NCBI GenBank assembly: GCA_041394725.1
Contig: JAWKHR010000008.1
Coordinates: 124,001-188,000 of the forward strand
From: JAWKHR01 sp041394725
GTDB taxonomy: Bacteria; Acidobacteriota; Vicinamibacteria; Vicinamibacterales; SCN-69-37
Direction of reading: 5' to 3'
DNA length: 64,000 nucleotides
Made by a program: the position numbers and the translations under genes. Shown here in pieces: positions 42,987 to 54,112 of this stretch. A model generated the notes under the pieces. It was not told the DNA's origin. It worked only from the letters and a program-made list of their open reading frames with translations, and did no database searches. Position 1 is the first letter of the stretch. Each line of letters opens with the position of its first letter.

Positions 42987-45900
42987 ATGATCCGCGCCTT
43001 CCGCGTCGTTCGCCTCTCTTGCACGGTTTTCGCCGGCCTGGCGCTCGTCGTCGCGACGTCGCGCGTCGATTCGCGCGCGGCCGCGCCCGGGGACGCCGCC
43101 GTCCAGGGGGCCGCGGCCCCCGCGTATGCCTTCGCCGAGCCGGGCATCTCGCCCGACGGCCGCGAGATCGCGTTCGTGTCGGGCGGCGACATCTGGGTCG
43201 TGCCCGCCGCCGGCGGCGACGCGCACCTGCTCGTCGCCGATGCCGCGAACGATCGGCGGCCGCTCTACGCGCCCGACGGCACGGCACTCGCGTTCGTCTC
43301 CGATCGCACCGGCGGCGGCGACATCTACGTCCTGACGTTCGCCTCCGGCGTCGTCCATCGGGTGACGTGGGACGACGGCCTCGAGCAGCTGGACGGCTGG
43401 TCGAGGGACGGGCGCTGGATCTACTTCAGCTCGAACATTCACGACATCGCCGGCATGAACGACGTGTGGCGGGTGCCGGCGGCGGGAGGCACGCCGATGC
43501 CGGTCAGCGCGGACCGCTACGTGAACGAGTTCGGCGCCGCGCCGGCGCCCGACGGCCGCCACGTCGCGCTCGTCGCGCGCGGCATCTCGTCGTCGCAATG
43601 GTGGCGGCGGGGAGCAGCCACATCGACCAGTCGGAGCTGTGGATGCTCGACCTCGAGGCGCCGCCCGACCGGGCGTACGCGCCGCTCCTCTCGCGCGCGG
43701 CGCGGCACGGCTGGCCGATGTGGGCCGGCGACGGGCGCTCGCTCTTCTTCGTCTCCGACGCCGGCGGCCCGGAGAACCTGTGGGCGCTGCCGGTGACCGA
43801 TTCGGGCGCGGGCGCGCCGCGTCGCGTGACGGCGTTCACCAGTGGCCGCCTCCTGTGGCCGTCGGCCACGCGCGACGCCGGCACGATCGCGTTCGAGCGT
43901 GACTTCGGCGTCTGGACGCTCGACACCGCCACCGGTCGCGCATCGGCCGTGCCAATCGTCCGGCGCGGCGCCGCGTCGAGCCCGGTGCCGGAACGCGTGC
44001 GGCGCACGTCGCAGTTCCGTGACCTCGCGCTCTCGCCCGACGGGAAGAAGGTCGCCTTCGTCGTGCGCGGTGACGTGTTCGCGGCGTCGGCGAAGGACGG
44101 CGGCGAGGCTGCGCGGGTGACCGACACGGCGGCGATCGAATCGCAGCCGGTCTGGGCGCCCGACTCGCGTCGGCTCGCCTTCGTCGCCGCGCACGACGAG
44201 GGCCAGCAGATCAGGCTGCACGACTTCGGCAGCGGCGAGACCGTCTCGCTCACCCCGGGCGACGCGGTGGACCTGTCGCCGGTCTTCTCGCCGGACGGGA
44301 AGACGCTGGCGTTCCTGCGCGATCGCCGCGAACTGCGCGTGATCGATCTCGCGTCGCATGCGGAGACCCGGCTCGCGACCGGCACGTTCGCCGACACGAT
44401 CGACAGCCCGCGGCCCGCGTGGTCGCCCGACGGGCGCTGGATCGCGACGTTCTTCATCGGCGACAAGGGCTTCACCAACGTGGAGCTCGTGCCGGCCGGG
44501 GGCGGCGTGGCGCGCCCGATCAGCTACCTCGCCAACGTCTTCACGAACCGGCTCGCGTGGAGTCCCGACGGCACCGCCGTCTTCTTCGACACCGGGCAGC
44601 GCACCGAGTCCGGCCAGCTCGCGCGGGTGGACCTGACGCTGCGGACGCCGAAGTTCCGCGAGGACCTGTTCCGCGACCTGTTCACGGCGCCGACGCAGAA
44701 TCCGCCTCCGGCCACGCCCGCGACGCCCGCGACGAAGCCTGCCGAGCCGCCGGCTCCGACGGCCACGACGGGCGAGAAGCCCGGCGCGCCGGCGGCGGGT
44801 GCGGCGAAGACGTCCGAGCCGGTGGAGCCGGTGTTCGAAAACATCCACGAGCGGCTGTCGCTCCTGCCACTCGGCCTGGACGTCGGCGAGGTCGTCGTCA
44901 GTCCCGACGGGAAGACGGCGGTCGTGGTCGCGCAGGCCGCCGGCCAGGCGAACCTCTACGCGTGGTCGCTCGACGAGCTGGCCACGTCACGGCCGGTCGC
45001 GCGGCAGCTCACGACCACCGCGGGTGGGAAGGCGGATCCGCAGTTCAGCCCGGACGGCAAGGAGGTCTACTACCTCGATGCCGGCCGGATCCAGATCGCG
45101 TCGGTCGAGCGCCGCGAGTCACGGCCGCTGGCCGTCACGGCCGAGCTGACGGAGGACTTCGCGCGCGACCGCCTGCCGCTCTTCACGCAGGCCTGGACGC
45201 TGATGCGCGACAACTTCTTCGATCCCGGCTTCAACGGCGTGGACTGGACGGCGTCGCGGGCGCACTATGCGCCCTACGCCGCCGCGGCCGCGACCGCCGA
45301 CGAGCTGCGGCGCATCATCAGCCTGATGATCGGCGACCTCGACGCGTCGCACCTCGGCGTCTCGGGCGGCAGCACGCCGGCGGCCATCGGACACCTGGGG
45401 CTCGACTTCGATCGGGCGGCCCGCGAGGCCTCGGGCCGGCTGCAGGTGACGGGCGTGGTGCCGCTCGGCCCCGCCGCGCTCACCCGCGAGATTGTGCCGG
45501 GCGACGTGCTGGCGGCCGTCGACGGCCGGCCGATCGGGCCGGCCGACAACCTGGACGAGCGGCTCGACGGCACGATCGACAAGCGCGTCGTCCTGACGTT
45601 CGCCGCGCGTACGGGGGACGGGACCCGGGACGTCGTGGTGCGGCCGGTGTCCGCGTCCACGGAGAAGAACCTGCGCTACCGCTGGTGGGTGGAGACGAAC
45701 CGCGAGGCGGTGCGCAAGAAGAGCGGCGGCCGGCTGGGCTACGTGCACATGATCAACATGAGCGCCGCGGCGATGGACCAGCTCGTCATCGACCTCGACA
45801 CCCGCAACCACGCGGCGGACGGCGTGGTGGTGGACCTCCGCAACAACAACGGCGGGTTCGTCAACGCCTACGCGCTCGACGTCTTCGCGCGCCGGCCGTA

Positions 45901-46342
45901 CCTGCGGATGTCCACGCGCGTGATTCCCGAATCGCCGGCGCGCACGATCCTCGGCCAGCGCGCGCTCGAGCGGCCGACCGTGCTCGTGACGAATCGTCAT
46001 TCCCTGTCGGACGCCGAGGACTTCACCGAGGGCTACCGCGCGCTGAAGCTCGGATCGGTGGTGGGGGAGCCGACGGCCGGGTGGATCATCTACACGTGGA
46101 ACGTCTCGCTCTTCGACGGCACGACGTTCCGCCTGCCGCGCATGCGGATCCGCGGCGCGGACGGCGGGGACATGGAGCACCACCCGCGCCCGGTGGACGT
46201 CGAGGCGCAGAACGCGCTGGGCGAGTCGCTGGTCGGCGCCGACAGCCAGCTCGACGCGGCAATCAAGACGCTCGTCGCGCAGCTCGGACGCGCCGAGGCC
46301 CCGGCACCGGCGCGCCCCGCGCGATCGGGCGGATCGCGCTGA
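42987..46342 (+). CDS. tricorn-like protease: PD40 propeller, PDZ and S41 peptidase (one frameshift)
   Basis: About 1118 codons. A signal peptide is followed by WD40-like PD40 repeats (GISPDGREIAFVSGGDIW, SPDGKKVAFV, SPDGKTLAFLRD), a Pro/Ala-rich linker, a tricorn core domain (QAWTLMRDNFFDPGFNGVDW), a PDZ segment (EIVPGDVLAAVDG) and an S41 domain with VTNRHSLSDAEDFTEGYRAL, which holds the serine. The frame changes near 43605 in CGGCGGGGAGC. One extra G restores a continuous protein (WWRRG, then SSHIDQSELW), so this is likely a homopolymer error. A TAACGT hexamer lies 9 nt before the ATG. Probable peptide degradation in the periplasm. Confidence 0.9.
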
Positions 46343-46354
46343 CGCGGCTCGTCG

Positions 46355-46915
46355 TCAGGACGGGAAGGAGCGGGCGAAGAGGTCCTCGATGGCCTTCCGG
46401 CCGTTCGCCTGGAGCGTGCGCGTGCCCGTGCCCGTGAAGTGCGGGTGCGTGATGACCGGCTGATCGGCGTCGCCGCAGACGACCCAGCCCGTCCCGGTCC
46501 AGCGCTCCCAGACGCCCTTGTTCTGGTCGAAGACGTGGAGCGGCTTGTTGCAGAGCTTCGCGAACTCGGCGCCCCACCCCGTCCCGCCGCGCACGGTGCC
46601 GTCCTCGAGCACGACGCCGATGACGTAGACCTCCTGACCGTGGTTCACCTGGTACCAGAGTGTCTGGAGGATCTTCCGGATGGTGGCCGCGTCGGTGTAG
46701 CGGCGGTGCATCAGCCGCGAGACGTACTCGAGGCTCACGTCGCCCGCCCCGAGCTCCTCGTGGTTGAGCATGCGGATGCCGCGGCTCCGGCCCATCTTGT
46801 GGCCGTCGAACGTGAAGTGCACTTCCTCCACGCCGTGCCGCTCGGCGCACTCGCCGAAGGCCGTCTCGGCGCCCGGGGCGCCACCACTGAAGAGGATGCA
46901 GTCTGCGGGCTTCAT
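46355..46915 (-). CDS. SLOG-like nucleotide-binding protein (putative molybdenum carrier group)
   Basis: 186 residues. The opening KPADCILFSGGAPGAETAFG is a Rossmann-type glycine loop as in the SLOG superfamily (SMF/DprA/LOG), closest in feel to the group named putative molybdenum carrier (cpYpsA-related). A later VYVIGVVLEDGTVRGGTGWG and FAKLCNKPLHVFDQ complete an alpha/beta fold. Some SLOG proteins bind nucleotide-derived signals, but no effector domain is seen here. The ATG follows TAGAAT by 8 nt with no ribosome binding site. It borders the repeat and IS256 remnant region. Confidence 0.65.
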   Translation of the reverse strand: MKPADCILFSGGAPGAETAFGECAERHGVEEVHFTFDGHKMGRSRGIRMLNHEELGAGDVSLEYVSRLMHRRYTDAATIRKILQTLWYQVNHGQEVYVIGVVLEDGTVRGGTGWGAEFAKLCNKPLHVFDQNKGVWERWTGTGWVVCGDADQPVITHPHFTGTGTRTLQANGRKAIEDLFARSFPS

Positions 46916-46923
46916 GGCGCCCC

Positions 46924-46929
46924 ATTCTA
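46924..46929 (-). promoter_or_regulatory. candidate -10 element (TAGAAT) of the SLOG-like gene
   Basis: TAGAAT ends 8 nt before the ATG at 46915. It lies at the border of the G-rich repeat block. Confidence 0.4.
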
Positions 46930-46935
46930 GTGCCT

Positions 46936-47043
46936 GGGGGACGTGGGGGCGATGGGGACATGGGGACCTCGGGGACATGGGGACATTGGAGGACGTGGGG
47001 GGACGCGGCGGGCCATGGGGACGTGGGGCGACGGGGACGTGGA
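46936..47043. repeat. GGGGACATGGGGAC repeat block, left copy
   Basis: Repeated GGGGACATGGGGACCTCGGG-type units. The complement recurs at 47223-47288, so the two blocks bracket the transposase remnant as an inverted pair. With the remnant they fill the 417-bp interval 46916-47332 that has no intact gene. Confidence 0.8.
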
Positions 47044-47087
47044 GAGCTTTGGATTCCAGAAGGCCGCCGGCGGGGCATCGCAGGGCA

Positions 47088-47206
47088 TCAGACCTGGCTC
47101 GCGAAGCCATCCTCGTAGAGGGGATCGCAAACGGGTCATGGCGGCGCACCACTGGAACACGGGCCGGGCCCAGTCGCGCGTGATGTTGCGAAGCGCGAGC
47201 CAGATC
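47088..47206 (-). pseudogene. C-terminal remnant of an IS256-family transposase
   Basis: The minus strand reads IWLALRNITRDWARPVFQWC then AAMT, the conserved final helix region of IS256/mutator transposases (LALRNI..W..P...W..A). After two frame changes it continues RFAI and LYEDGF and ends at TGA (47088). The upstream catalytic part is missing. It was identified from memory of the family pattern, so the family call is probable rather than certain. Confidence 0.6.
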
Positions 47207-47222
47207 GGTCGCCGGTCCGCTC

Positions 47223-47288
47223 TCCCCAGGTCCCCCGTCGCCCCACGTCCCCATGGCCCGCCGCCCTCCCCATGTCCCCATGTCCCCA
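47223..47288. repeat. GTCCCCATGTCCCC repeat block, right copy (inverted)
   Basis: Units of CCATGTCCCCATGTCCCC, the complement of the block at 46936-47043. Confidence 0.75.
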
Positions 47289-47332
47289 AAACGGAGGCCT
47301 TCCCCTGTCTTCCTCTCGCCCCGCGTCCTCCA

Positions 47333-48397
47333 CTACTCCCCACGGCCTCCACGCCCGAGGGAGACGGGCGGCACCCGCTCGTCGGTGCGCCGGTCGTCGG
47401 GGTCGAAGGTCAGGGCGGGCTCGTAGACGGCGCAGCCGCGCTTGAACTCGTCGAGGATCGCGTCGGCGAGGCTCGTCGGCGCGAGGACGCGCACACTGGC
47501 GCCGAAGCCGAGGATCCAGCTCCGCAGGGCCCAGTCGTTCGACACCTCGAGGGTCATCCGCAGCGCGCCGTCCGGCCGTTCCTCGATCCGCTGGGAGTCG
47601 TGCCACACGCGGTTGCGCACGTAGGGCGCGAGGCGCGCCTCGAACTCCAGCTCGACGTGCTCGGGCGCCGCCCAGAAGACGCCCATCGACTGGCCGAACA
47701 GATCCGCCGGCAGCTCGCGCGACCGCCGGAACGTCGCCGCGCCGAGGGTCAGGCGCTCGATCCGATCGACCGCGAAGGTGCGGAACTCGTCGTAGGCCGG
47801 GACCCACGCCACCAGGTACACGCCGCCGTGCGCCAGCGCCAGGCGGTACGGCTGGACGTCGTAGCCCTTGGCGCGGTTGCTGCGCGCCGAGAAGTACTTC
47901 ATCTGGATCTCGCGACGGTCGCGGACCGCGTCGAGCAGCTGGCGGGTGATCTCGACGAGGCGGCCGGAGTCCTGGCGGGCGCGGGGACCGGCCTTGGCGG
48001 AGATGACCTGCGGCAGCGTCGACAGGAACTCCTTCATCCGCGGGTTGAGCGACCGCTCGATCTTCTCGAACGCCGCGGAGAGCTCGGCGGCCAGCGGCCA
48101 GCCCGACAGCGCGTCCACCAGCGCGCGGCTGAGGTACAGCGCGGCCACGTCGGCGACCGAGAGGCCCTCGCGCACGCTCTGGAACGGGCTGCCGTCGAGC
48201 TTCCACCGCTTGGTCTCGTGTCCCTCGCCCTCGTCGTAGATCGCGAAGCCGGCTTCCTGCAGCGCCTGCAGGTCGCGGCGGATCGTCCGCGTGGAGACGC
48301 CCGCGCTTCCCGCGAGGTCGTGGATCGTGACGCCCGTCCGGCGGGATTCGATCTCCCGCAGGATCTGCCACTGGCGGATGACTTCGGCGTTACGCAT
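47333..48397 (-). CDS. WYL-domain transcriptional regulator
   Basis: 354 residues. An N-terminal DeoR-like helix-turn-helix (GVTIHDLAGSAGVSTRTIRR, DLQALQEAGFAIYDE) is followed by a WYL domain at ~160-240 (IQMKYFSARSNRAKGYDVQP, YRLALAHGGVYLVAW) and a C-terminal WCX extension (LEVSNDWALRSWILGFGASV). WYL domains sense ligands, often nucleic-acid or nucleotide signals. The start at MRNAEVIRQWQILREI fits the family. Its first 8 nt overlap the end of the TMEM175 gene, so the two are cotranscribed. The last residues are Gly/Arg-rich. Confidence 0.92.
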   Translation of the reverse strand: MRNAEVIRQWQILREIESRRTGVTIHDLAGSAGVSTRTIRRDLQALQEAGFAIYDEGEGHETKRWKLDGSPFQSVREGLSVADVAALYLSRALVDALSGWPLAAELSAAFEKIERSLNPRMKEFLSTLPQVISAKAGPRARQDSGRLVEITRQLLDAVRDRREIQMKYFSARSNRAKGYDVQPYRLALAHGGVYLVAWVPAYDEFRTFAVDRIERLTLGAATFRRSRELPADLFGQSMGVFWAAPEHVELEFEARLAPYVRNRVWHDSQRIEERPDGALRMTLEVSNDWALRSWILGFGASVRVLAPTSLADAILDEFKRGCAVYEPALTFDPDDRRTDERVPPVSLGRGGRGE

Positions 48398-49235
48398 CCG
48401 TGGCCTGCCTCGTCCCGGCGCCCGTGCGTGTGGCCGCGTCTGGCGGACCGGGCGGCGCGGCGGGCGGGCTCGGGTCGGCACCGCCGGCGACGGCGGCCGC
48501 CGTAGGTTCCGCCAGCCCGGCCGAGCGCGATCCATCCGCCGTGCCCGGATCCGGCGCCTCCGCCGTCGCCGCGCGCAGCGCGTGAACGGCGCGGCCCTGC
48601 TGGTAGCCGTTGAGGCCGTGCAGGGGGCCCATCAGGATGTACAGCATGCCGGCGATCGGCGCGCGCATCGGGTCGACGAGCACGACGGCGATCGACGCCA
48701 GGCCGAGGCTCAGGCTGATCAGGTGCGCGCGCGCCTCGTACCGCAGGATGACCTCGTCCTCCGGATCGAGCGCGAGGCGCGCCCGCCGCCGCCAGGCGTG
48801 CCGGTAGAGTAGGAGGAACGTCCCGAAGATCAGCACGACGCCCGAGCTGTAGAGCAGCATCACCATCCGCGCGTCCGCGATCGTGCCGAACGTATCGGTC
48901 GGCGCGTCGTGGAAGACGAACTGCCCGAAGAGCGCGGTGGTGATGAACTTGAGCGGGTAGACGTAGAACAGCACGACGAACAGCAGCACCGCGTTGAGGA
49001 ACACCGTCCACGGGTCCTGCAGGCCGTAGCGGCGGAAGTAGAAGTTGTGCTGGTACCAGATCCAGCACACCATCGCGAACGTCACCGCGAAGGGGACGAA
49101 CCCCTGGGCGAGGACCCGCAGCTCGGCCACCGATCGCGGCGTTTCGAGGCTGACGACGAGCAGGGTCAGCGCGAATCCGAAGACGGCGTCGCTAAACCCC
49201 TCCAGACGCGTGACTTCGTGAGTTCTCCCCGGCAT
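48390..49235 (-). CDS. TMEM175-type potassium channel (DUF1211)
   Basis: 281 residues, six hydrophobic segments in about 200 residues. RLEGFSDAVFGFALTLLVV carries the FSD motif in the first helix that defines TMEM175 channels. The C-terminal 70 residues are a Pro/Ala/Gly-rich cytoplasmic tail. Bacterial members conduct K+. The ATG follows TACAAT by 7 nt with no ribosome binding site. It overlaps the WYL regulator gene downstream by 8 nt. Confidence 0.9.
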   Translation of the reverse strand: MPGRTHEVTRLEGFSDAVFGFALTLLVVSLETPRSVAELRVLAQGFVPFAVTFAMVCWIWYQHNFYFRRYGLQDPWTVFLNAVLLFVVLFYVYPLKFITTALFGQFVFHDAPTDTFGTIADARMVMLLYSSGVVLIFGTFLLLYRHAWRRRARLALDPEDEVILRYEARAHLISLSLGLASIAVVLVDPMRAPIAGMLYILMGPLHGLNGYQQGRAVHALRAATAEAPDPGTADGSRSAGLAEPTAAAVAGGADPSPPAAPPGPPDAATRTGAGTRQATDA

Positions 49236-49242
49236 CGGGCGG

Positions 49243-49248
49243 ATTGTA
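49243..49248 (-). promoter_or_regulatory. candidate -10 element (TACAAT) of the TMEM175-WYL pair
   Basis: TACAAT ends 7 nt before the ATG at 49235; leaderless spacing. Confidence 0.4.
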
Positions 49249-49406
49249 CAGGAGTCCCGCCTCCGGCCGGTGACACCCCGTGGCGCCGGGCGGCATCAGT
49301 GTGAGTGCGGGGTTTGGAAGGCTTCTTGCACTTACCGGGACATCGGGGGCAACGTGACCCCGGCTGTCACACCCGCCGGCTACGCTCGGTTTCGAGGGGG
49401 ATTCAC

Positions 49407-49598
49407 ATGGATCGCTTCGATGGAACCGCCGCCCGCCAGCTCGACCTGATCGACGACGTGACCGTCCCGCGGTCGCGGCAGCCCCGCCGGCGCGTGCGCC
49501 TGCAGCTGCTGCGCCGGGACGTCTATGCGGAGCTGGAGCGGCGGCGACGCCGCGCCCAGATTCAGGCGCGGCATCTGCTCGACCGCACGAACGACTGA
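49407..49598 (+). CDS. small basic protein of unknown function
   Basis: 63 residues, no family recognised. The ATG is preceded by GAGGGGG at correct spacing and a TACGCT hexamer 21 nt upstream, and codon use is like that of the neighbours, so it is probably expressed. The middle and C-terminal parts are strongly basic and helical (RQPRRRVRLQLLRRDVYAEL, ERRRRRAQIQARHLLDR), suggesting nucleic-acid binding; this is a guess. It stands between divergent TMEM175 and convergent glutamate dehydrogenase genes. Confidence 0.55.
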   Translation: MDRFDGTAARQLDLIDDVTVPRSRQPRRRVRLQLLRRDVYAELERRRRRAQIQARHLLDRTND

Positions 49599-49609
49599 GG
49601 CTCGTCCCC

Positions 49610-51028
<1,419 letters not shown>

Positions 51029-51298
51029 GCCGTGATCCTCCCGGCCGGGCCGTGCCCGGCGGCTCGACAATTCTGCCACGTCCCGCGTGCAACGCCGGGC
51101 AATTCCCCGGGCCGAATCCGCGAAAGATCGCGAAAGATCCGGAGGCCGCCAACGCCGGCGCCGCGGCACCTGCCGGAAACCCGGCGGTCCCGCGCGCCGA
51201 ATCGGGAAGCGGCGCGAGGAATCGCGCGGGGCCGTGCAGGGCGCGTGGCGGCGGGCGCCGACGTCGCCTTGCCGGTGCGGGGCGCGCCGGCGTGACGG

Positions 51299-54061
51299 CT
51301 ACGGCCGCGGGGCCCGGCGGCGCCGGTCCTCGGCCTGGAGCCCGGCGACCGCGTCGCGGAGCGCCGTCGTGCCGCGCTCGTATTCGCCCCGCGCCACCCT
51401 CATCGGCGGCCCGAAGCGCAGCGTGATGCCCCGCCGCCACGCCGAGGCGAGCGCGCGCCACTGGAACGGCCGCCCGCGCGGCCAGATTTCGAACAGCCCG
51501 TCGATGGCGACGGGCACGATCGGCGCGCCGAGGTGGGCGGAGAGGATGGCCGCGCCCTTGCGGAACGCCTTGAGCTCGCCGTCAATCGACCGCTCGCCCT
51601 CCGGGAACAGGATGAGGACCCGGCCGAGCCGCAGTCCCGCCGCGCCGGCGCGCATCGCGCTGACCAGGTTGGCGTCCGGATCCACCGGGATGATGTTGAC
51701 GAGCCGCGCGAGGCGGCGCATGAGCGGCGTCTCGAAGTACTCGGCCGCGCCGACGAAGAAGAGCCGCCGGAGGAGCCGGAACGGCAGGGCGCCCGCGAGC
51801 AGGAAGCCGTCCAGGTAGGCCTGGTGGTTCGGGCAGATGAGGCACGGGCCCTCGCGCGGCAGGTGTTCGCGCCCCGCGACCCGGACGCCGCAGAGCACCG
51901 TCGCGGCCAGCCGGACGGCGCCGATCAGGACGAAGGCGAACGCGGCAAAAGCCGTCTTCGGATGGCGGAGCGGCTCGATGAGCGCCGAATCGGGCGCCTG
52001 GTCCAGCACCGCGTCCCAGGTGGCCGCCGGGTCGGCGGCCGCCGCCGCTCCCGCGGCCTCGCCCGCGCCGGCCTCGCCGCCCGCCGCCTCCGCCGCGGGC
52101 GCGGCGGCCATCGCGGCATCCACGAGCTGGCGCACCGTGAAGATCGTCTGACGCGTGGCGGCATCCACGCGGGTGCCGCGCTGCTGTTCCACGAAAGTCA
52201 GCAGCTCGATGCGTTCCATCGAATCCAGGCCGAGGTCCAGCTCGAGGTTCGCGTCCGGCGGCAGCCCGGGCCGCGACAGGCGCGCCGCGATCGCCTCGAC
52301 CAGGCCGCCGCGGTCCGCCTCCGACAGCCACTCGCGTTCGGCCTCGCTCAGCGGACGCGTGGCCGCGTCGACGCGTGCCGTCTCCGCGAGCCGCTTCACG
52401 CGGCGCTCGACCTCGTGCCGCCGGATCTTGCCGGTGGTGGTCCGCGGCAGCGGCTCGAGGCTGATGTCGTAGCTCAGGATGCGCTTGTGCGCGGGCAGCT
52501 GCACCGAGCGCGTCTCGATCTCGAACCGCAGCAGCTCGCGCAGGTTGACGATGCCGCGGCTGCGCATCGCCTCCTCGTCGGGCACGATGAGCGCGTGCAG
52601 GCGCTCGGCGGCGGGCTCGCCGGGGCGCGTGAGGCCGAGGATGCACAGCTCGCGGATCGTCGGCGCCTGCCGGTAGTGCGCCTCGATCTCCTCCGGGTAG
52701 AGGTTCTTGCCCGACGCCAGCACGATCACTTCCTTGCGGCGCCCGGTGATGTAGACGCGGCCCTCGGCGTCCAGGTAGCCGAGATCGCCCGTGTGCAGCC
52801 AGCCGTCCTCGAGCGCCTCGGCCGTCGCGTCGGGGCGCCGGTAGTACTCGCGCATCACGATCGCGCCCCGGATCTGGACTTCGCCGTGCGGGTCGCCGTC
52901 CTCGCCGGACTCCGCCGGGCCGATGCGGACCTCGACGCCGGGGAAGGGCTGGCCGACCGACGTGGTGAACCGGTCGCCCGGCCGCACGATCGTCGCGCCG
53001 CCCGAGGTCTCCGTCAGGCCGTAGGCGTTGAGCAGCGTGAAGCCCATGCCGTAGAGGTCGCGACCGATGGCCGGATCGAACCGGGAGCCGCCGGTGACGA
53101 GGATCCGCATCCGGGGCCCCAGCACCCGGTGGACCCGCGCGAACGCCAGGCGCCCGGGATTCCAGCCGACGTGGTCGCGCAGCCACACGTTGGCCCCGAC
53201 GAGCGCGCGGAAGAGCGCCCGTCGCCCCGCGCCGCCGCGCGCGACCTCGGCCGACACCCGCTGGTGAATCAGGTAGAAGAACTGCGGCACGCAGGCGAAC
53301 ACGCTGATGCCCCGCGCCGCCAGCGCCTCGAGCAGCGACGTCGAGCTGACCGTCTCGAGGAAGACCACGCGCGCGCCGACCGCGAGCGGCAGCAGCAGGT
53401 TGGCCATCTGCGCGAGCGCGTGGAACAGCGGCAGCACGCCGAGCACCGCGTCGTCCTCCGTCACCGTCACGACGGCGAGCGCGGAGGCGCGCTCGGCCTC
53501 GAGGTTGGCGTGCGTCAGGACGACGCCCTTCGGGTCGGCGGTGGTGCCGGAGGTGTAGAGCATGACGGCCGGCGCGTCCGCGCCCACCTCGGCGATCGCC
53601 GTGAGCGGCCGTGCCTCCCGGATGGCCGCTTCCCCCGGTTCGTCACCGCCGTCGCCCCCGCCCGAGAGGCGCGCCACGGCGGCCGGCGTGCCGGCCGTGC
53701 CTTCGCGCGCGGTCGCGAGGTGACGGGTCGAGGCGAAGATCAGGCGCGCGCCGGCGTTCTCGACCACCGTCCGCACCTGGCCGGCCGAGTAGGCCGTGTC
53801 GAGCGGCACCGCCACCGCCCCCAGGCGCAGGATGCCCAGGTAGGCGGCAATCCAGGCCGCGTCGTTTTCCGAGAGGATGGCGACCCGGTCGCCCGCCGCG
53901 AGGCCCCGGCCCGACAGCCACCCGGCGACGCGGGTGGACCGTTCCAGAAGCTCGGCATACCGCACCCGTTCGTCGCCCGTCGCGCGGGCCACCTCGATGG
54001 CGATCCGGTCCGGCCCGCGTTCCGCGGTCTGGGCGATACGGGCGGCAAAGTTGGCGGACAC
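51299..54061 (-). CDS. acyl-AMP ligase - acyl carrier - acyltransferase fusion
   Basis: 920 residues in three parts. Residues 1-560: adenylate-forming ligase (YTSGTTADPKGVVLTH ~167; GLTETSGGATIV; WLHTGDLGYLDAEGRVYITG; TTTGKIRRHE). Residues ~570-660: acyl carrier domain with LDLGLDSMERIELL, where Ser ~612 would carry phosphopantetheine. Residues ~700-915: PlsC-type acyltransferase with NHQAYLDG (HX4D) and LFPEGERSIDGELKAF. It probably activates a fatty acid, holds it on its own carrier and transfers it to a lysolipid. The GTG start follows TATAAT by 11 nt. It is divergent from the peroxiredoxin gene. Confidence 0.92.
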   Translation of the reverse strand: MSANFAARIAQTAERGPDRIAIEVARATGDERVRYAELLERSTRVAGWLSGRGLAAGDRVAILSENDAAWIAAYLGILRLGAVAVPLDTAYSAGQVRTVVENAGARLIFASTRHLATAREGTAGTPAAVARLSGGGDGGDEPGEAAIREARPLTAIAEVGADAPAVMLYTSGTTADPKGVVLTHANLEAERASALAVVTVTEDDAVLGVLPLFHALAQMANLLLPLAVGARVVFLETVSSTSLLEALAARGISVFACVPQFFYLIHQRVSAEVARGGAGRRALFRALVGANVWLRDHVGWNPGRLAFARVHRVLGPRMRILVTGGSRFDPAIGRDLYGMGFTLLNAYGLTETSGGATIVRPGDRFTTSVGQPFPGVEVRIGPAESGEDGDPHGEVQIRGAIVMREYYRRPDATAEALEDGWLHTGDLGYLDAEGRVYITGRRKEVIVLASGKNLYPEEIEAHYRQAPTIRELCILGLTRPGEPAAERLHALIVPDEEAMRSRGIVNLRELLRFEIETRSVQLPAHKRILSYDISLEPLPRTTTGKIRRHEVERRVKRLAETARVDAATRPLSEAEREWLSEADRGGLVEAIAARLSRPGLPPDANLELDLGLDSMERIELLTFVEQQRGTRVDAATRQTIFTVRQLVDAAMAAAPAAEAAGGEAGAGEAAGAAAAADPAATWDAVLDQAPDSALIEPLRHPKTAFAAFAFVLIGAVRLAATVLCGVRVAGREHLPREGPCLICPNHQAYLDGFLLAGALPFRLLRRLFFVGAAEYFETPLMRRLARLVNIIPVDPDANLVSAMRAGAAGLRLGRVLILFPEGERSIDGELKAFRKGAAILSAHLGAPIVPVAIDGLFEIWPRGRPFQWRALASAWRRGITLRFGPPMRVARGEYERGTTALRDAVAGLQAEDRRRRAPRP

Positions 54062-54072
54062 GGCGCGGCCCG

Positions 54073-54094
54073 ATTATAGGGGGCCTGCTAGAAT
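54073..54094. promoter_or_regulatory. divergent -10 pair: TATAAT (minus) and TAGAAT (plus)
   Basis: TATAAT at 54078-54073 on the minus strand serves the ligase fusion gene (11 nt to the GTG). TAGAAT at 54089-54094 on the plus strand serves the peroxiredoxin gene (18 nt to the ATG). The two promoters must overlap in the 51-bp gap. Confidence 0.5.
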
Positions 54095-54112
54095 GGACGG
54101 CGAGGTGCCCGA

